Positions 1 through 7,523 of a stretch of 60,584 bases of DNA are shown piece by piece. The DNA comes from a bacterium (GTDB lineage Bacteria > Patescibacteriota > Minisyncoccia > Phycocordibacterales > UBA9973), in NCBI GenBank assembly GCA_021831595.1, contig JAKBMK010000015.1, positions 1-60,584 on the forward strand, given 5' to 3'. The notes beneath the pieces are model-generated. The model did no database searches. It saw nothing but the letters and a program-made list of their open reading frames with translations, and had not been told where the DNA came from. The position numbers and the translations under genes were made by a program. Each line of letters opens with the position of its first letter. The stretch's first letter is position 1.

Positions 1-1
1 A

Positions 2-85
2 GATGGCGGAGCCGGAACTGATTATTGGATGTATGAGGGAGAAACTTTAGATGAAAGAAGGAAAAGAATAGAAAATGAAGAGTAA
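2..85 (+). CDS. 3' end of a gene cut by the window edge
   Basis: An open frame enters from the left edge and ends with TAA at 83-85, giving 27 visible residues rich in Glu, Arg and Lys near the end (DERRKRIENEE). The stop is 3 bases before the next ATG, so the gene is probably co-transcribed with the HNH gene. Too little is visible to name it. Confidence 0.5.
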   Translation, partial: DGGAGTDYWMYEGETLDERRKRIENEE

Positions 86-88
86 TAT

Positions 89-496
89 ATGAATAATTTT
101 GAATATAAAGAAGACTATGATTTTTTCTTAAATAAACTTGCGAAAAATAATATTCCAATATTTAAAAAGGAATATTATAAGATGTTTGATTTTAGAGATT
201 CTAAAATCAAGAGAGAAGAGTTTGATAAAATCAGGAACGATATTTTTAAAAAACTAGTTTATAAATATGGCGAGAAATGTCAATTAAATATTCATAAAGA
301 TTGTAGTAAAGAAAAGATTTTTGATGTTGACCATTATATTCCACTTTCTACTAATGAATTAAATAAAATAATAAGAGGAATGAAACCAAAAAATGGGAAA
401 AAAGTTCCTGCGCAGAGTTTTGGTTCAAATGATATATCTAATTTAAGAATAGCTTGTAAAAGATGTAATGCTTTTAAAAAGCATAAAATAATATAA
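89..496 (+). CDS. small HNH endonuclease-like protein
   Basis: A 135-residue protein with an HNH (beta-beta-alpha metal) nuclease signature in its C-terminal half. DVDHYIPLS supplies the metal/catalytic His, SNDISNLRIAC the central Asn region, and CKRCNAFKKHK the terminal His helix. Two Cys pairs (CQLNIHKDC and CKRC) can form the usual structural zinc site. HNH proteins of this size act as nickases or nucleases in phages, mobile elements and defence loci. It starts 3 bases after an upstream frame and ends 8 bases before the next gene, so it sits in a tight operon. The cleavage target cannot be inferred. Confidence 0.7.
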   Translation: MNNFEYKEDYDFFLNKLAKNNIPIFKKEYYKMFDFRDSKIKREEFDKIRNDIFKKLVYKYGEKCQLNIHKDCSKEKIFDVDHYIPLSTNELNKIIRGMKPKNGKKVPAQSFGSNDISNLRIACKRCNAFKKHKII

Positions 497-504
497 TAAT
501 ATTT

Positions 505-1230
505 ATGAATAAATTTACTTGCAATCTTGAATCGATACCTCCATCTAAGATTATTGATAAATCAAATATAGATGACATAGATAATTTATTTTTATCCTTG
601 GGGTTAATCTTTAATGATTTGAAGGGAATTATATTATTTAATGACCTTATAAAAAAAGATTATGAGAAACCAATTCCAGGAGAAATAAATGCTCATAGTG
701 GAGAGTATGCTGGTATGCAGTTGCAAATAATGAAATTATCAGTGGCTCTAATAGATGAGTTCTTTATTGTACTAAGTAAAAATGAAGACATAATTAAAAG
801 TTTTAGATTCAAGTTGATAGAAAAAGGGTTAAATAAGGAATTAAAAAATAAATGGACCAATATTTTAGCAATAGCATTAAATCCAAACAATAATTCTAAC
901 AGTTATTTATCTAAAATTGCGAGAGTTAGAAGCAATATAACCTATCATTACGATCACTCGGGTACACAACTAAGAAATTCTTTTATAAAAAGATTTTTTG
1001 ATGCACCAAAAGATAAATCAAATGAAAAAGCTTATTATTCTATGGGAGGCACAATAGAAACAACTAGATATTTTTATTGTGATGCTGTAATTCACGAATA
1101 CATAAATGAACATCTAAAAATTGAGTCTCTGGATTATATCGACAAAACAAATAAACTCACACGAGATATGAGTATGGTAATAGTTAATTTAATGAAGAGT
1201 TATTATAAATATAAATTAAGCAAAAAATAA
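505..1230 (+). CDS. hypothetical protein with a HEPN-like R-x5-H motif
   Basis: A 241-residue soluble, mostly helical protein that I do not recognise. One stretch, VRSNITYHYDHSGTQLRN (about residues 141-158), contains Arg-Ser-Asn-x3-His, within the R-x4-6-H spacing of HEPN ribonuclease motifs, and resembles the R-N-x-x-x-H-Y stretches of HEPN-like families of unknown function. The motif alone is weak evidence. It lies 8 bases behind the HNH gene and 1 base before a small acidic ORF, so it probably belongs to the same transcript. An RNase or abortive-infection role is only a guess. Confidence 0.5.
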   Translation: MNKFTCNLESIPPSKIIDKSNIDDIDNLFLSLGLIFNDLKGIILFNDLIKKDYEKPIPGEINAHSGEYAGMQLQIMKLSVALIDEFFIVLSKNEDIIKSFRFKLIEKGLNKELKNKWTNILAIALNPNNNSNSYLSKIARVRSNITYHYDHSGTQLRNSFIKRFFDAPKDKSNEKAYYSMGGTIETTRYFYCDAVIHEYINEHLKIESLDYIDKTNKLTRDMSMVIVNLMKSYYKYKLSKK

Positions 1231-1231
1231 T

Positions 1232-1363
1232 ATGGACGAAGAAACTTTTCAAATAGCTAAAGAGAATGATTTAAGTTTAGATGAAGCAGAACAGCTACAG
1301 GAGGTTGTTGATGATACTGGGCTCGATGCAGATGACGCACTAGAAATTTGGCAGGACTTATAA
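1232..1363 (+). CDS. small acidic protein, 43 aa
   Basis: ATG at 1232, TAA at 1361-1363; it begins one base after the stop of the previous gene. The 43 residues are strongly acidic (repeated Asp/Glu, e.g. DDTGLDADDALEIWQDL) with a helix-loop-helix look. Translational coupling supports it as a gene. Function unknown; small acidic partners of nucleases are often inhibitors or DNA mimics, but nothing here proves that. Confidence 0.45.
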   Translation: MDEETFQIAKENDLSLDEAEQLQEVVDDTGLDADDALEIWQDL

Positions 1364-1382
1364 AATAGAATAGAATTAGTCT

Positions 1383-2210
1383 ATGTTATCTAAACTAAAG
1401 AAATTAAAGAAGCCTTACATAATTATCATTATCGTAGTAGTTATCGTATTATTGTTTTCAGTTGTTAATTGGTTCGAAGATGAAGATAATCACTCAAACG
1501 TAGCTGTAATTCCAATCACTGGTCAAATTGTATCTTCTCCTATATATAATAGCGATGGCTCTATTGATAAAAGTAACGCCGTTTCTATTAATATTGTAAA
1601 TGAAATAAGAAAAGCAGATAAGGACAAACGAGTAAAAGCCATCGCGTTTATCATAAACTCATCTGGCGGCGATACGGCAAGCGCGCAAGAAATAACTAGA
1701 GCAATAAAAGAGACTCACAAACCTACCGTTTCATTGATTCGTACTCTTGGAGATTCTTCTGCCTACTGGATTGCCTCAGCCACAGGGCGTATATTTGCAT
1801 TACCTGTGTCGGACGTTGGGAGTATCGGCGTAACGATTTCATATCTTGATAATACAGCAAAGAATAAGAATGACGGACTAACTTTCAATAAACTTTCATA
1901 TGGTAAATATAAGGATATGTTAAACCCAGATAAACCACTCACACCAGAAGAAGAGAAACTAGTTATGGTACAAGTAAATGAAGTAGCTCAGATTTTTATT
2001 AATGAAGTAGCGGAGAATAGACACCTACCTGTAGAGAAAGTCCAATCCATTGCAGATGGGTCCTCTATAATAGCCCAGGATGCTCTCAAATTGGGTCTGG
2101 TGGACGAGATAGGAAGCTTTGCAGATGTAGATAGATACTTATCTAAAATTCTTAAAAAGAACATTCATATTAATATACTAGGTTATGATAAAGAAGAACA
2201 AGAGAAGTAA
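1383..2210 (+). CDS. sppA: signal peptide peptidase SppA-like, family S49
   Basis: A 275-residue membrane-anchored serine protease of the SppA/S49 family, which degrades leftover signal peptides and membrane fragments. One hydrophobic helix (about residues 11-29) is the anchor. INSSGGDTASAQEI (91-104) matches the oxyanion-side motif. GDSSAYWIAS (123-132) aligns with the family's nucleophile motif, making Ser125 the likely nucleophile, and GKYK (174-177) supplies the expected Lys of the Ser/Lys dyad. The length fits short bacterial and archaeal SppA. A -10 box TAGAAT at 1371-1376 lies six bases before the ATG, so the mRNA may be leaderless. Confidence 0.85.
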   Translation: MLSKLKKLKKPYIIIIIVVVIVLLFSVVNWFEDEDNHSNVAVIPITGQIVSSPIYNSDGSIDKSNAVSINIVNEIRKADKDKRVKAIAFIINSSGGDTASAQEITRAIKETHKPTVSLIRTLGDSSAYWIASATGRIFALPVSDVGSIGVTISYLDNTAKNKNDGLTFNKLSYGKYKDMLNPDKPLTPEEEKLVMVQVNEVAQIFINEVAENRHLPVEKVQSIADGSSIIAQDALKLGLVDEIGSFADVDRYLSKILKKNIHINILGYDKEEQEK

Positions 2211-2337
2211 TATAAAAGAAGTCTCTACTGTCGATGTGGTTGTTAATAACCCCAATCCTGACCTTGTTATTGAAAAGCTAGCCCAAATAATGCCTTATAT
2301 TGTAAGTAGGGTTGTAGAAAGAGAGCTTAGAAAATAA
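2185..2337 (+). CDS. small basic-start ORF overlapping sppA, 50 aa
   Basis: An ATG at 2185 opens a 50-residue frame that overlaps the last 26 bases of sppA in another frame and ends with TAA at 2335-2337. It has a Lys/Arg-rich start, then VDVVVNNPNPDLVIEKLAQI and a helix ending in ERELRK. The overlap and continuous coding character suggest coupling to sppA, but there is no family match I can name and it could be spurious. Confidence 0.35.
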   Translation: MIKKNKRSNIKEVSTVDVVVNNPNPDLVIEKLAQIMPYIVSRVVERELRK

Positions 2338-2352
2338 GGGGCTAGGGTCGTA

Positions 2353-2381
2353 TTGACTTCACTTTTCAGTAATGATACACT
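2353..2381 (+). promoter_or_regulatory. promoter of the abiE pair
   Basis: TTGACT (2353-2358) and TACACT (2376-2381) are separated by 17 bases, and the abiEi ATG follows at 2394. This is a good vegetative sigma-factor promoter in the right place for the toxin-antitoxin operon. Confidence 0.6.
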
Positions 2382-2393
2382 ATTGTCATAGTT

Positions 2394-3014
2394 ATGAAAA
2401 GCAAGAAAAACCTAATTGAACAGCTCAAATCCCTACCTTATTTCAATAAGGCTACTTTTTGCCAGCTTGGTAATTCATATGGATTAGAGGATTCAACGAT
2501 GGATACTTACATTAGCCGTTATATCAAAAGTAAAGAAATAATTCAGCTTAAAAAAGGATTGTACATAACAACTGATTTTTATAATAATAACAAGAATGAT
2601 ATATCATATATTTTTTACTTGGCTAATGTTTTAAGAGGACCTTCTTATGTTAGTTCCTGGGCTGCTTTGCAGTATTACAATCTAACAACAGAAATAATAA
2701 ATACAATAACTTCTGTTTCAGAAAAAGTTACTAGAGACTATATTACTAAAATAAATACATTTTCTTATCACTCAATAAACAAAAAATTATTTAAAGACTA
2801 CTCTTTGGTAAAAGGAAAGTTTGAATTTTTTATTGCGACTCCATCAAAAGCTCTTTTTGATTTGATTTATTTTAGGACCAATCAGCTGAGAGGTATCAAA
2901 ATAGAAGAAATAGATAGTATTGTGGAAAGTTTAAGGATTGATATCGACGAAATGGATGGAAAAGAAAGAGATAATTTTTATAAATTAATAAGGGACTATA
3001 TAAGAAATGAATAA
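2394..3014 (+). CDS. abiEi: AbiEi-type antitoxin / transcriptional regulator
   Basis: A 206-residue protein resembling AbiEi, the antitoxin of type IV AbiE systems. The N-terminal 60 residues form a winged helix-turn-helix (FCQLGNSYGLEDSTMDTYIS, then LKKGLYITT as the wing). The rest has the AbiEi C-terminal pattern, including GPSYVSSWAALQYYNL and the late ATPSKALFDLIYF. AbiEi represses its own promoter and opposes the nucleotidyltransferase toxin. Its last 8 bases overlap abiEii, the usual coupled layout. The promoter at 2353-2381 is the probable autoregulated site. Confidence 0.82.
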   Translation: MKSKKNLIEQLKSLPYFNKATFCQLGNSYGLEDSTMDTYISRYIKSKEIIQLKKGLYITTDFYNNNKNDISYIFYLANVLRGPSYVSSWAALQYYNLTTEIINTITSVSEKVTRDYITKINTFSYHSINKKLFKDYSLVKGKFEFFIATPSKALFDLIYFRTNQLRGIKIEEIDSIVESLRIDIDEMDGKERDNFYKLIRDYIRNE

Positions 3015-4296
3015 TCAGATAATTTTACAACTGAAGACAAAGATAGATGAAGTAAATGCAAAAGGTATTTCAGATATTGAAACTAAGCGTAATACCCTAA
3101 AAGAAGAATTGCAGTATTATGTCCTTAATTTTATATACCAGCATAAAGAATTTAGTAATTGGACCATGTATGGAGGTTCCGCCCTTCGTATTTGTCATGA
3201 GTTAGATCGTATGTCTGTGGACTTAGACTTTGAAATAGATGAAAAAATTGATGAAGATTTTACAAAAAAGTTAAAGGGAGAAATAGAAGACTATTTTATA
3301 AAAACATATAACACAGATTCTAGCTTTCTTACTATAAAAGAAAATAATAATCGTGGAGTAAGACTTAACTTTAATATTGGTAAAGAATTAGAACTAGGAC
3401 ATACATCTGATGTGGTTCATATAAAAGTTGATTTAAATTGTTTTACTGCCCCTAAAATGGCAACAGAGAAAATACCAATAAATCATAATCAGTTCTCTTT
3501 TTTGATAAAGACATACAACATGTCTAATCTAATGGCTAGTAAAATCGCAGCTATTTTTCTAAGAGGTACGAGAGGAGTAGGAAGTGAAGTGTTTGAAGAA
3601 AAAGGAAGAGATATTTATGACCTCCTTTGGTATATGGATAGAAAGATTATTCCTGATATTGATTATTTGAAAGCTAAAGGTGTTGATATTGATGATATAC
3701 CAAGTTTGTTTAATAAATTGACCATACAGATGAATAAAGTCAGTGATGCCAATCTAGAGCAGGACTTGAAACCGCTATTTATTGACCAGTTTTTTATTGT
3801 AAATTGGTTAAAGAATTGGAGGGCAACTTATCTTAATCTTCTAGATAAATATAATATTAAAACTGTTACAGATTTAAAAGAGATTGTTATCTTTCAGGAC
3901 TTTCATACAGATATTTTTAGTTTTATTTACTATTACAAGACCATAGATGGTAAAATTGTTAGAGTCATTTATTCTCTCAGCGATTATTGGATTGAGTTTA
4001 AAGATGGAGATATTTCTTCTGTAATAAAAGAAAATGAATCGATAAATAAAATTATTAACTTTAATGCTAATGGTTCAAGTAGTAGGCCAGCTTCAGAAGA
4101 AAAACTAAAACAGTATGCTAGTTTATTTAATGATAAGAATGTAGCTTACTTCAAGAAAACAAAAGGAATCATATTTGGAGATGTTATTTCTACAAAAACT
4201 ATTCGTATGACTGCTGATAATCTAAATCAGAAAGAACAAATTTTACTTAATAAAAGTGCTTTATTGTCTTCTGAGTTGGAAGATTTACTTAAATAG
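3007..4296 (+). CDS. abiEii: AbiEii-type nucleotidyltransferase toxin
   Basis: A 429-residue protein of the AbiEii/MNT-like nucleotidyltransferase family, the toxin half of a type IV toxin-antitoxin system that also gives abortive phage resistance. The catalytic core is visible: GGSALR at 56-61 followed by RMSVDLDFEID (68-78), with Asp72 and Asp74 as metal ligands. The mid-region contains the conserved RGRDIYDLLWY-like stretch (here KGRDIYDLLWYM). The C-terminal third (from about residue 290) is an extension beyond a minimal AbiEii and may contact RNA or the antitoxin. It overlaps abiEi by 8 bases. Confidence 0.82.
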   Translation: MNNQIILQLKTKIDEVNAKGISDIETKRNTLKEELQYYVLNFIYQHKEFSNWTMYGGSALRICHELDRMSVDLDFEIDEKIDEDFTKKLKGEIEDYFIKTYNTDSSFLTIKENNNRGVRLNFNIGKELELGHTSDVVHIKVDLNCFTAPKMATEKIPINHNQFSFLIKTYNMSNLMASKIAAIFLRGTRGVGSEVFEEKGRDIYDLLWYMDRKIIPDIDYLKAKGVDIDDIPSLFNKLTIQMNKVSDANLEQDLKPLFIDQFFIVNWLKNWRATYLNLLDKYNIKTVTDLKEIVIFQDFHTDIFSFIYYYKTIDGKIVRVIYSLSDYWIEFKDGDISSVIKENESINKIINFNANGSSSRPASEEKLKQYASLFNDKNVAYFKKTKGIIFGDVISTKTIRMTADNLNQKEQILLNKSALLSSELEDLLK

Positions 4297-4312
4297 AAAT
4301 TGAGACACAAAG

Positions 4313-4341
4313 AAAGCGGAGTCGTGAGACTCCGCTTTTGT
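4313..4341. terminator. bidirectional terminator between abiEii and a minus-strand operon
   Basis: An 11-bp perfect stem (arms 4313-4323 and 4328-4338, loop GTGA) with A-rich and T-rich flanks sits between convergent genes and can end transcription from both sides. Confidence 0.8.
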
Positions 4342-4349
4342 TTGTTGTA

Positions 4350-4586
4350 TTAGGACCAAGTAGCAGATTCAAACTGAAATATGATATCTTCTGCCTCTGT
4401 AGAGGTTAGATTATCTAATTCAGCAATTCTGTCATAACGGTCATCGTCATTTTGGATGTTGTAATTATACAAACTAATGAGGCGTTCTCTTTGCCTATTT
4501 GTTATCATTATTCCATCACCTTCATAATCAAAATCAGACATATAATTTTGTCTAGATCTTCTTGAATTTCTTAATTTTGTTATCAT
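4350..4586 (-). CDS. hypothetical protein, 78 aa
   Basis: Last gene of a three-gene minus-strand operon, starting 3 bases after the previous stop. The N-terminus is Arg/Ser-rich and the C-terminal half looks helical and acidic (NDDDRYDRIAELDNLTSTEA). No recognised family. Its position behind an ArdC-like gene and a recombination-like gene suggests a mobile-element accessory function. Confidence 0.5.
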   Translation of the reverse strand: MITKLRNSRRSRQNYMSDFDYEGDGIMITNRQRERLISLYNYNIQNDDDRYDRIAELDNLTSTEAEDIIFQFESATWS

Positions 4587-4589
4587 GGT

Positions 4590-5168
4590 TTATTTGTTTA
4601 GTAGAGTGCTAATCTTGTCACTAGCCTCAAGTCTTGTTAATAAGCTATTATTAATTTCTCTCTGCCATCTTTCTTTTTCTGATGATGGTAATTTTTCTGC
4701 AAGAGTGAGTAGATATGACTTTTGTTTAGGTGTAGCCAAATCTGCCTCTTCATATTGCACTGGCTTATCTACTTGCTCTGATTCGTTCATCCTTAAAGCC
4801 TCAAATATCTTAATAGCGTTGTTGGAGGCGGATAGGAAAGCTCCGTTTATCGCACCTGAAATAGTTCTCTCCATATACCTATTCATTCGACTGAAGACAG
4901 CACAGCTTCTTCCGTAAGCTATTATTTGACCATCTGGGTTAGTAAACTTACAAAGAATAGATATAAGTCCAGGTATGTGACTGAACGAGCTTAAAGTAGC
5001 CGTATCTTCTTCAAAATTGACTTGAATACTATACTTAGCACTACAGAGCTTTCTTATTTCATCATGTACAGGGTGATTTCTGTCTCTTATATCAATTACA
5101 TTTGATGGCTGTTTCATTTGTGGCTGAAAAGGAGAAATGACATTTCTATTAAATGTTGTTGTGTTCAT
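4590..5168 (-). CDS. hypothetical mobile-element protein with C-terminal TPKQ helical domain
   Basis: A 192-residue protein I cannot place firmly. The central part (about residues 38-118) is a compact alpha/beta region ending in TISGAINGAFLSASNNAIKI. A short C-terminal helical unit begins ATPKQKSYLLTLAEKLPS and ends with SDKISTLL; similar ATPKQ...IS.LI tails are commonly appended to phage and plasmid DNA-binding or annealing proteins. It follows the ArdC-like gene with a 20-bp overlap. A role in single-strand DNA handling is plausible but inferred mainly from context. Confidence 0.5.
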   Translation of the reverse strand: MNTTTFNRNVISPFQPQMKQPSNVIDIRDRNHPVHDEIRKLCSAKYSIQVNFEEDTATLSSFSHIPGLISILCKFTNPDGQIIAYGRSCAVFSRMNRYMERTISGAINGAFLSASNNAIKIFEALRMNESEQVDKPVQYEEADLATPKQKSYLLTLAEKLPSSEKERWQREINNSLLTRLEASDKISTLLNK

Positions 5169-5493
5169 GTTGTGTATTCTTGAGCTCAGTCACTTGCCTA
5201 AAATAGAACAAGTAGATACTCTTAATCTTTTTTACGACCTTTGTTGGATCATTCTTGTCTTTAGACTCTGTCATTATGAAAGAACGAATTGCAGTTTCGC
5301 CTTTCTTGGGAGCATAACCAAGCTGGACCCATTTTCTAAATGTTAGGGCAGATCTCGTTGGGTCATAATTTTTGAGTTCGCTAGGTCCCCAGCGCTTAAC
5401 TATCTCTTGCTCTACTAGAGAACGAGTCTTCTCTGACCCCATATATCCAGATACTTCTGGACCTTCTAATATTTGTTTAATACTTTGAACCAT
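5149..5493 (-). CDS. ArdC-like N-terminal single-stranded-DNA-binding domain protein
   Basis: First gene of the minus-strand operon, 114 residues. The core TFRKWVQLGYAPKKGETAIR, followed by a lysine-rich strand and YLFYFRQVTEL, follows the pattern of the ArdC/DUF1738 N-terminal ssDNA-binding domain (FRQW..LG..V.KGEKG..., then a strand leading to a YVFDVSQT-like motif). Full ArdC proteins add a metalloprotease domain; here only the first domain is present, so this is a stand-alone or truncated form. ArdC proteins are carried by conjugative plasmids and protect incoming DNA, which fits an integrated mobile element. Confidence 0.55.
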   Translation of the reverse strand: MVQSIKQILEGPEVSGYMGSEKTRSLVEQEIVKRWGPSELKNYDPTRSALTFRKWVQLGYAPKKGETAIRSFIMTESKDKNDPTKVVKKIKSIYLFYFRQVTELKNTQHEHNNI

Positions 5494-5604
5494 ATATATT
5501 TATAAATTAGTAATAATCACGACGACCAACGTGTAGAAGTATTTTTGTTATTAATAATTACTTCCATCTACATAGTTTTTGATGTTTGGGTTGTTAATTT
5601 AAAA

Positions 5605-5621
5605 GGGGTACCCCGCGGGGT
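5605..5621. repeat. two overlapping GC-rich perfect palindromes
   Basis: A 10-bp palindrome (5605-5614) and a 12-bp palindrome (5610-5621) share an arm in an otherwise AT-rich 508-base gap between divergent operons. They may be a protein-binding or origin-type site. The rest of 5494-5750 shows only AT-rich sequence and a weak inverted repeat near 5715-5745. Confidence 0.4.
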
Positions 5622-5757
5622 GGTTCGATCTATAGCACCATAATGCGTGGCGCGTAGTGTGATACATTACCCTTTGTACGTTTTCAAAAAATTGTGGATT
5701 TTGAAAATTGAGCCCCTCAAAATTTTCGCAAAAAAATTTGAGTACTTTTTGGGTCTG

Positions 5758-5786
5758 TTGTTGCCTTTAATATGTAATGTTATAAT
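5758..5786 (+). promoter_or_regulatory. promoter upstream of structured RNA
   Basis: TTGTTG (5758-5763) and a perfect TATAAT (5781-5786) are 17 bases apart. Transcription would start near 5793, reading through the structured element at 5853-5958 toward the gene at 6002. Confidence 0.6.
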
Positions 5787-5852
5787 GGATTTGTTAGTAA
5801 AATTGAATCAGTAGCCTAAACATTTAGCAATAAATGCATGGTGAATTAATAA

Positions 5853-5958
5853 CAGTCCTGCAAAGACATAAAAACCCGATCATGGGGTTAGTCTTTGCAG
5901 GCCATACAGGAAACTGTATGAGGGACGAAAGTCTCTGCTCCGTGGTCGGATTTTTGTT
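5853..5958 (+). ncRNA. candidate structured leader or sRNA with pseudoknot potential
   Basis: The plus strand folds into three consecutive hairpins. An 11-bp stem has arms 5857-5867 and 5891-5901. A 7-bp stem capped by GAAA spans 5903-5920. A 5-bp stem, again capped by GAAA, spans 5922-5935. The loop of the first hairpin (5871-5882) can pair with 5943-5954, 11 of 12 positions including one G-U, just before a T-run; this would form a pseudoknot or a terminator-type alternative. GNRA caps and a loop-to-tail interaction are typical of functional RNAs. I cannot assign a known riboswitch class. Confidence 0.5.
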
Positions 5959-6001
5959 TGTCTGCCACTGAGATTTATTCATAAAAACAAAAGAATATCT
6001 C

Positions 6002-6715
6002 ATGAGAAATATAAAAAGTTATATAATGTTAGTTTTTGTACTTATGCCTATAACTTTTTCTCATGCATACTATGATCCTTCTTATCCTGGTTCTATAACT
6101 AATCCATTACAGGTAGAGATTGTGCCTACACCAAGTCAGATATATCAACAGTCATTAAGGGATCAAGCTGCGAGATTAGACCAAAAATATCAAGAAATTA
6201 ATCAAGCTAGTATTTTAGAACGACAAAGAAGAATAGAGCAGGAACTATTGGACTCAAAAAGAGAATTACAACAAAAGCAGAAACTAGATGAAATATTACA
6301 TCAGAGTCAAATTCCATATGTTACAAATTCCGTTCCAGTAAAATCAAATGATCAAATATGTAAGGATGAATATGGCTTAAATAGTATCTGGAATGGAACT
6401 CTTAACAATAAGGGTGGATTGGTTTGTGACTGTAATAAAGGATATCAATGGAATATGTTTAAAACACAATGTAATTTAATACCAGATAAAAAGATAATTC
6501 CTGTTGGTGGAGGTGGAGGATCAACTGTTAAAGTAATAACTCCACAGGCAGAGAAAACACTGGAAGTAAATATCACTAAAGGAGACACAAAAGAAATTAC
6601 TCCTAGTATTGCTAAAGTAGAAACAGTAATCACAGAGACTAATACTGCTCCGAGTGTTAGTGAAGTAAAACATAAGGGCCTATGGGCTAAGATTAAAGGA
6701 TGGTTAGGCTTTTAA
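6002..6715 (+). CDS. exported coiled-coil protein with a Cys-rich motif
   Basis: A 237-residue secreted protein of unknown function. A signal peptide (residues 1-22, ending SHA before YYDPS) is followed by a Gln/Glu-rich coiled coil (about 45-100). A Cys module follows: CKDEYGLNSIWNGT, then CDCNKGYQWN and a final Cys. The pattern C..EYG.NS.WNG....G...C.C..GYQWN recurs at the ends of exported Parcubacteria-type proteins. A Gly5 linker precedes a Thr/Val-rich tail. The gene has its own promoter and structured leader and is translationally coupled to the next ORF. Confidence 0.6.
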   Translation: MRNIKSYIMLVFVLMPITFSHAYYDPSYPGSITNPLQVEIVPTPSQIYQQSLRDQAARLDQKYQEINQASILERQRRIEQELLDSKRELQQKQKLDEILHQSQIPYVTNSVPVKSNDQICKDEYGLNSIWNGTLNNKGGLVCDCNKGYQWNMFKTQCNLIPDKKIIPVGGGGGSTVKVITPQAEKTLEVNITKGDTKEITPSIAKVETVITETNTAPSVSEVKHKGLWAKIKGWLGF

Positions 6716-7050
6716 TGAAAAGGAAGATGCTATACGCCTCTATACTTATTATCTTAATGGTACTAGGTATCATTTTCGTTGCGGCGAAACGCGGAACGAT
6801 AGCAACTCACCATAAGTGCCCTGATGATTATGATAAGACTACTGATGCTGGAATGGCTGAATATAAAATAGATATGGACAAATGGACCAATGACTTCTTT
6901 GATTCCCATCCAGGGGCTACGCTAGATGATTGGAGCAAAGCTCGATATCAATTCTGGGTAGATAATAAATGTGTAGCGGCGTTACGACGATACGCGGAGA
7001 GTAAAGATCCAGCTAAGATGGAACTAATAATAGATACTCTAAAAGAGTGA
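6715..7050 (+). CDS. single-pass membrane-anchored protein, 111 aa
   Basis: I chose the ATG at 6715 because it overlaps the upstream stop (TAATG), a coupling arrangement. An in-frame ATG lies at 6700. An N-terminal helix (residues 5-25) anchors a small outward-facing domain with two Cys, ending in DPAKMELIIDTLKE. It uses TGA as its stop, which speaks against the UGA-glycine code of some CPR phyla. No family recognised; it is probably a partner of the exported protein at 6002. Confidence 0.6.
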   Translation: MKRKMLYASILIILMVLGIIFVAAKRGTIATHHKCPDDYDKTTDAGMAEYKIDMDKWTNDFFDSHPGATLDDWSKARYQFWVDNKCVAALRRYAESKDPAKMELIIDTLKE

Positions 7051-7192
7051 TCCAGCTATGATATGTTCCATTATCTAGATTATGGATTATATTTATATTT
7101 ATAAGACTTTTCTTAAATTAACTTCTATTTTTCTTTTTCGTAGATCTACGAAAACACATCTTTAATTGTTTTCAGAGTTTATTTTTTGTAAA

Positions 7193-7221
7193 TTGCTTGC
7201 AAGAAATATATAGACTATGTT
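7193..7221 (+). promoter_or_regulatory. promoter of a candidate small RNA
   Basis: TTGCTT (7193-7198) and TATGTT (7216-7221) are separated by 17 bases. No ORF follows for over 900 bases, but a terminator hairpin does, near 7290-7337. Confidence 0.4.
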
Positions 7222-7227
7222 AGTATC

Positions 7228-7337
7228 AATCACGTGATTCGATAAAGAGTCACCAGGACAGCAGAGTAATTACGTTCAACGAAGAATCTTCTCACGACGT
7301 ATCTATACTCTAGATATGTCCTGAGAGGATTTTTTTG
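7228..7337 (+). ncRNA. candidate ~110-nt small RNA ending in an intrinsic terminator
   Basis: Starting just after the promoter, the sequence ends in a 10-bp stem (AATCTTCTCA with TGAGAGGATT, one G-U pair) followed by seven T. The inside of that stem holds a second hairpin. CAGGACA (about 7254-7260) can pair with TGTCCTG (7317-7323), an alternative that would disrupt the terminator. No gene lies immediately downstream, so a stand-alone sRNA fits better than a leader. Confidence 0.4.
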
Positions 7338-7379
7338 TTTATAAAGCAAGCTACAATGTTATTAATTTCTGCTCTTGAT

Positions 7380-7523
7380 AGCAAATAATAACTAAATAAA
7401 GTGCCGTATGGGCACATCAAGGGACTCCGTTGGCCAATTATGCAAGAGGCGGAGTCTAAAATAAAAGAGCTGAAATACTTAATCTAACTAGGGTTTTCTA
7501 GATTAATTCGCAAAGTATTTCGG
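7380..7523. other. further hairpins in a gene-poor stretch
   Basis: The 7051-8272 interval holds no convincing gene. Besides the candidate sRNA there is a short hairpin near 7402-7416 (GTGCC/GGCAC) and one closed by GACTCCG/CGGAGTC (about 7423-7456). A long hairpin has arms 7470-7480 and 7513-7523 (11 bp with two wobble pairs) enclosing AATCTA/TAGATT (7481-7486 and 7499-7504). Another, TTCTCCCA/TGGGAGAA, lies near 7737-7786. A 69-codon frame at 7735-7944 has no protein-like character. Confidence 0.4.

Noticed and set aside
5857-5935. Considered as a hammerhead ribozyme because of GAAA segments
   Set aside because: The CUGANGA core and a matching cleavage context are absent; the GAAA runs are hairpin loops.
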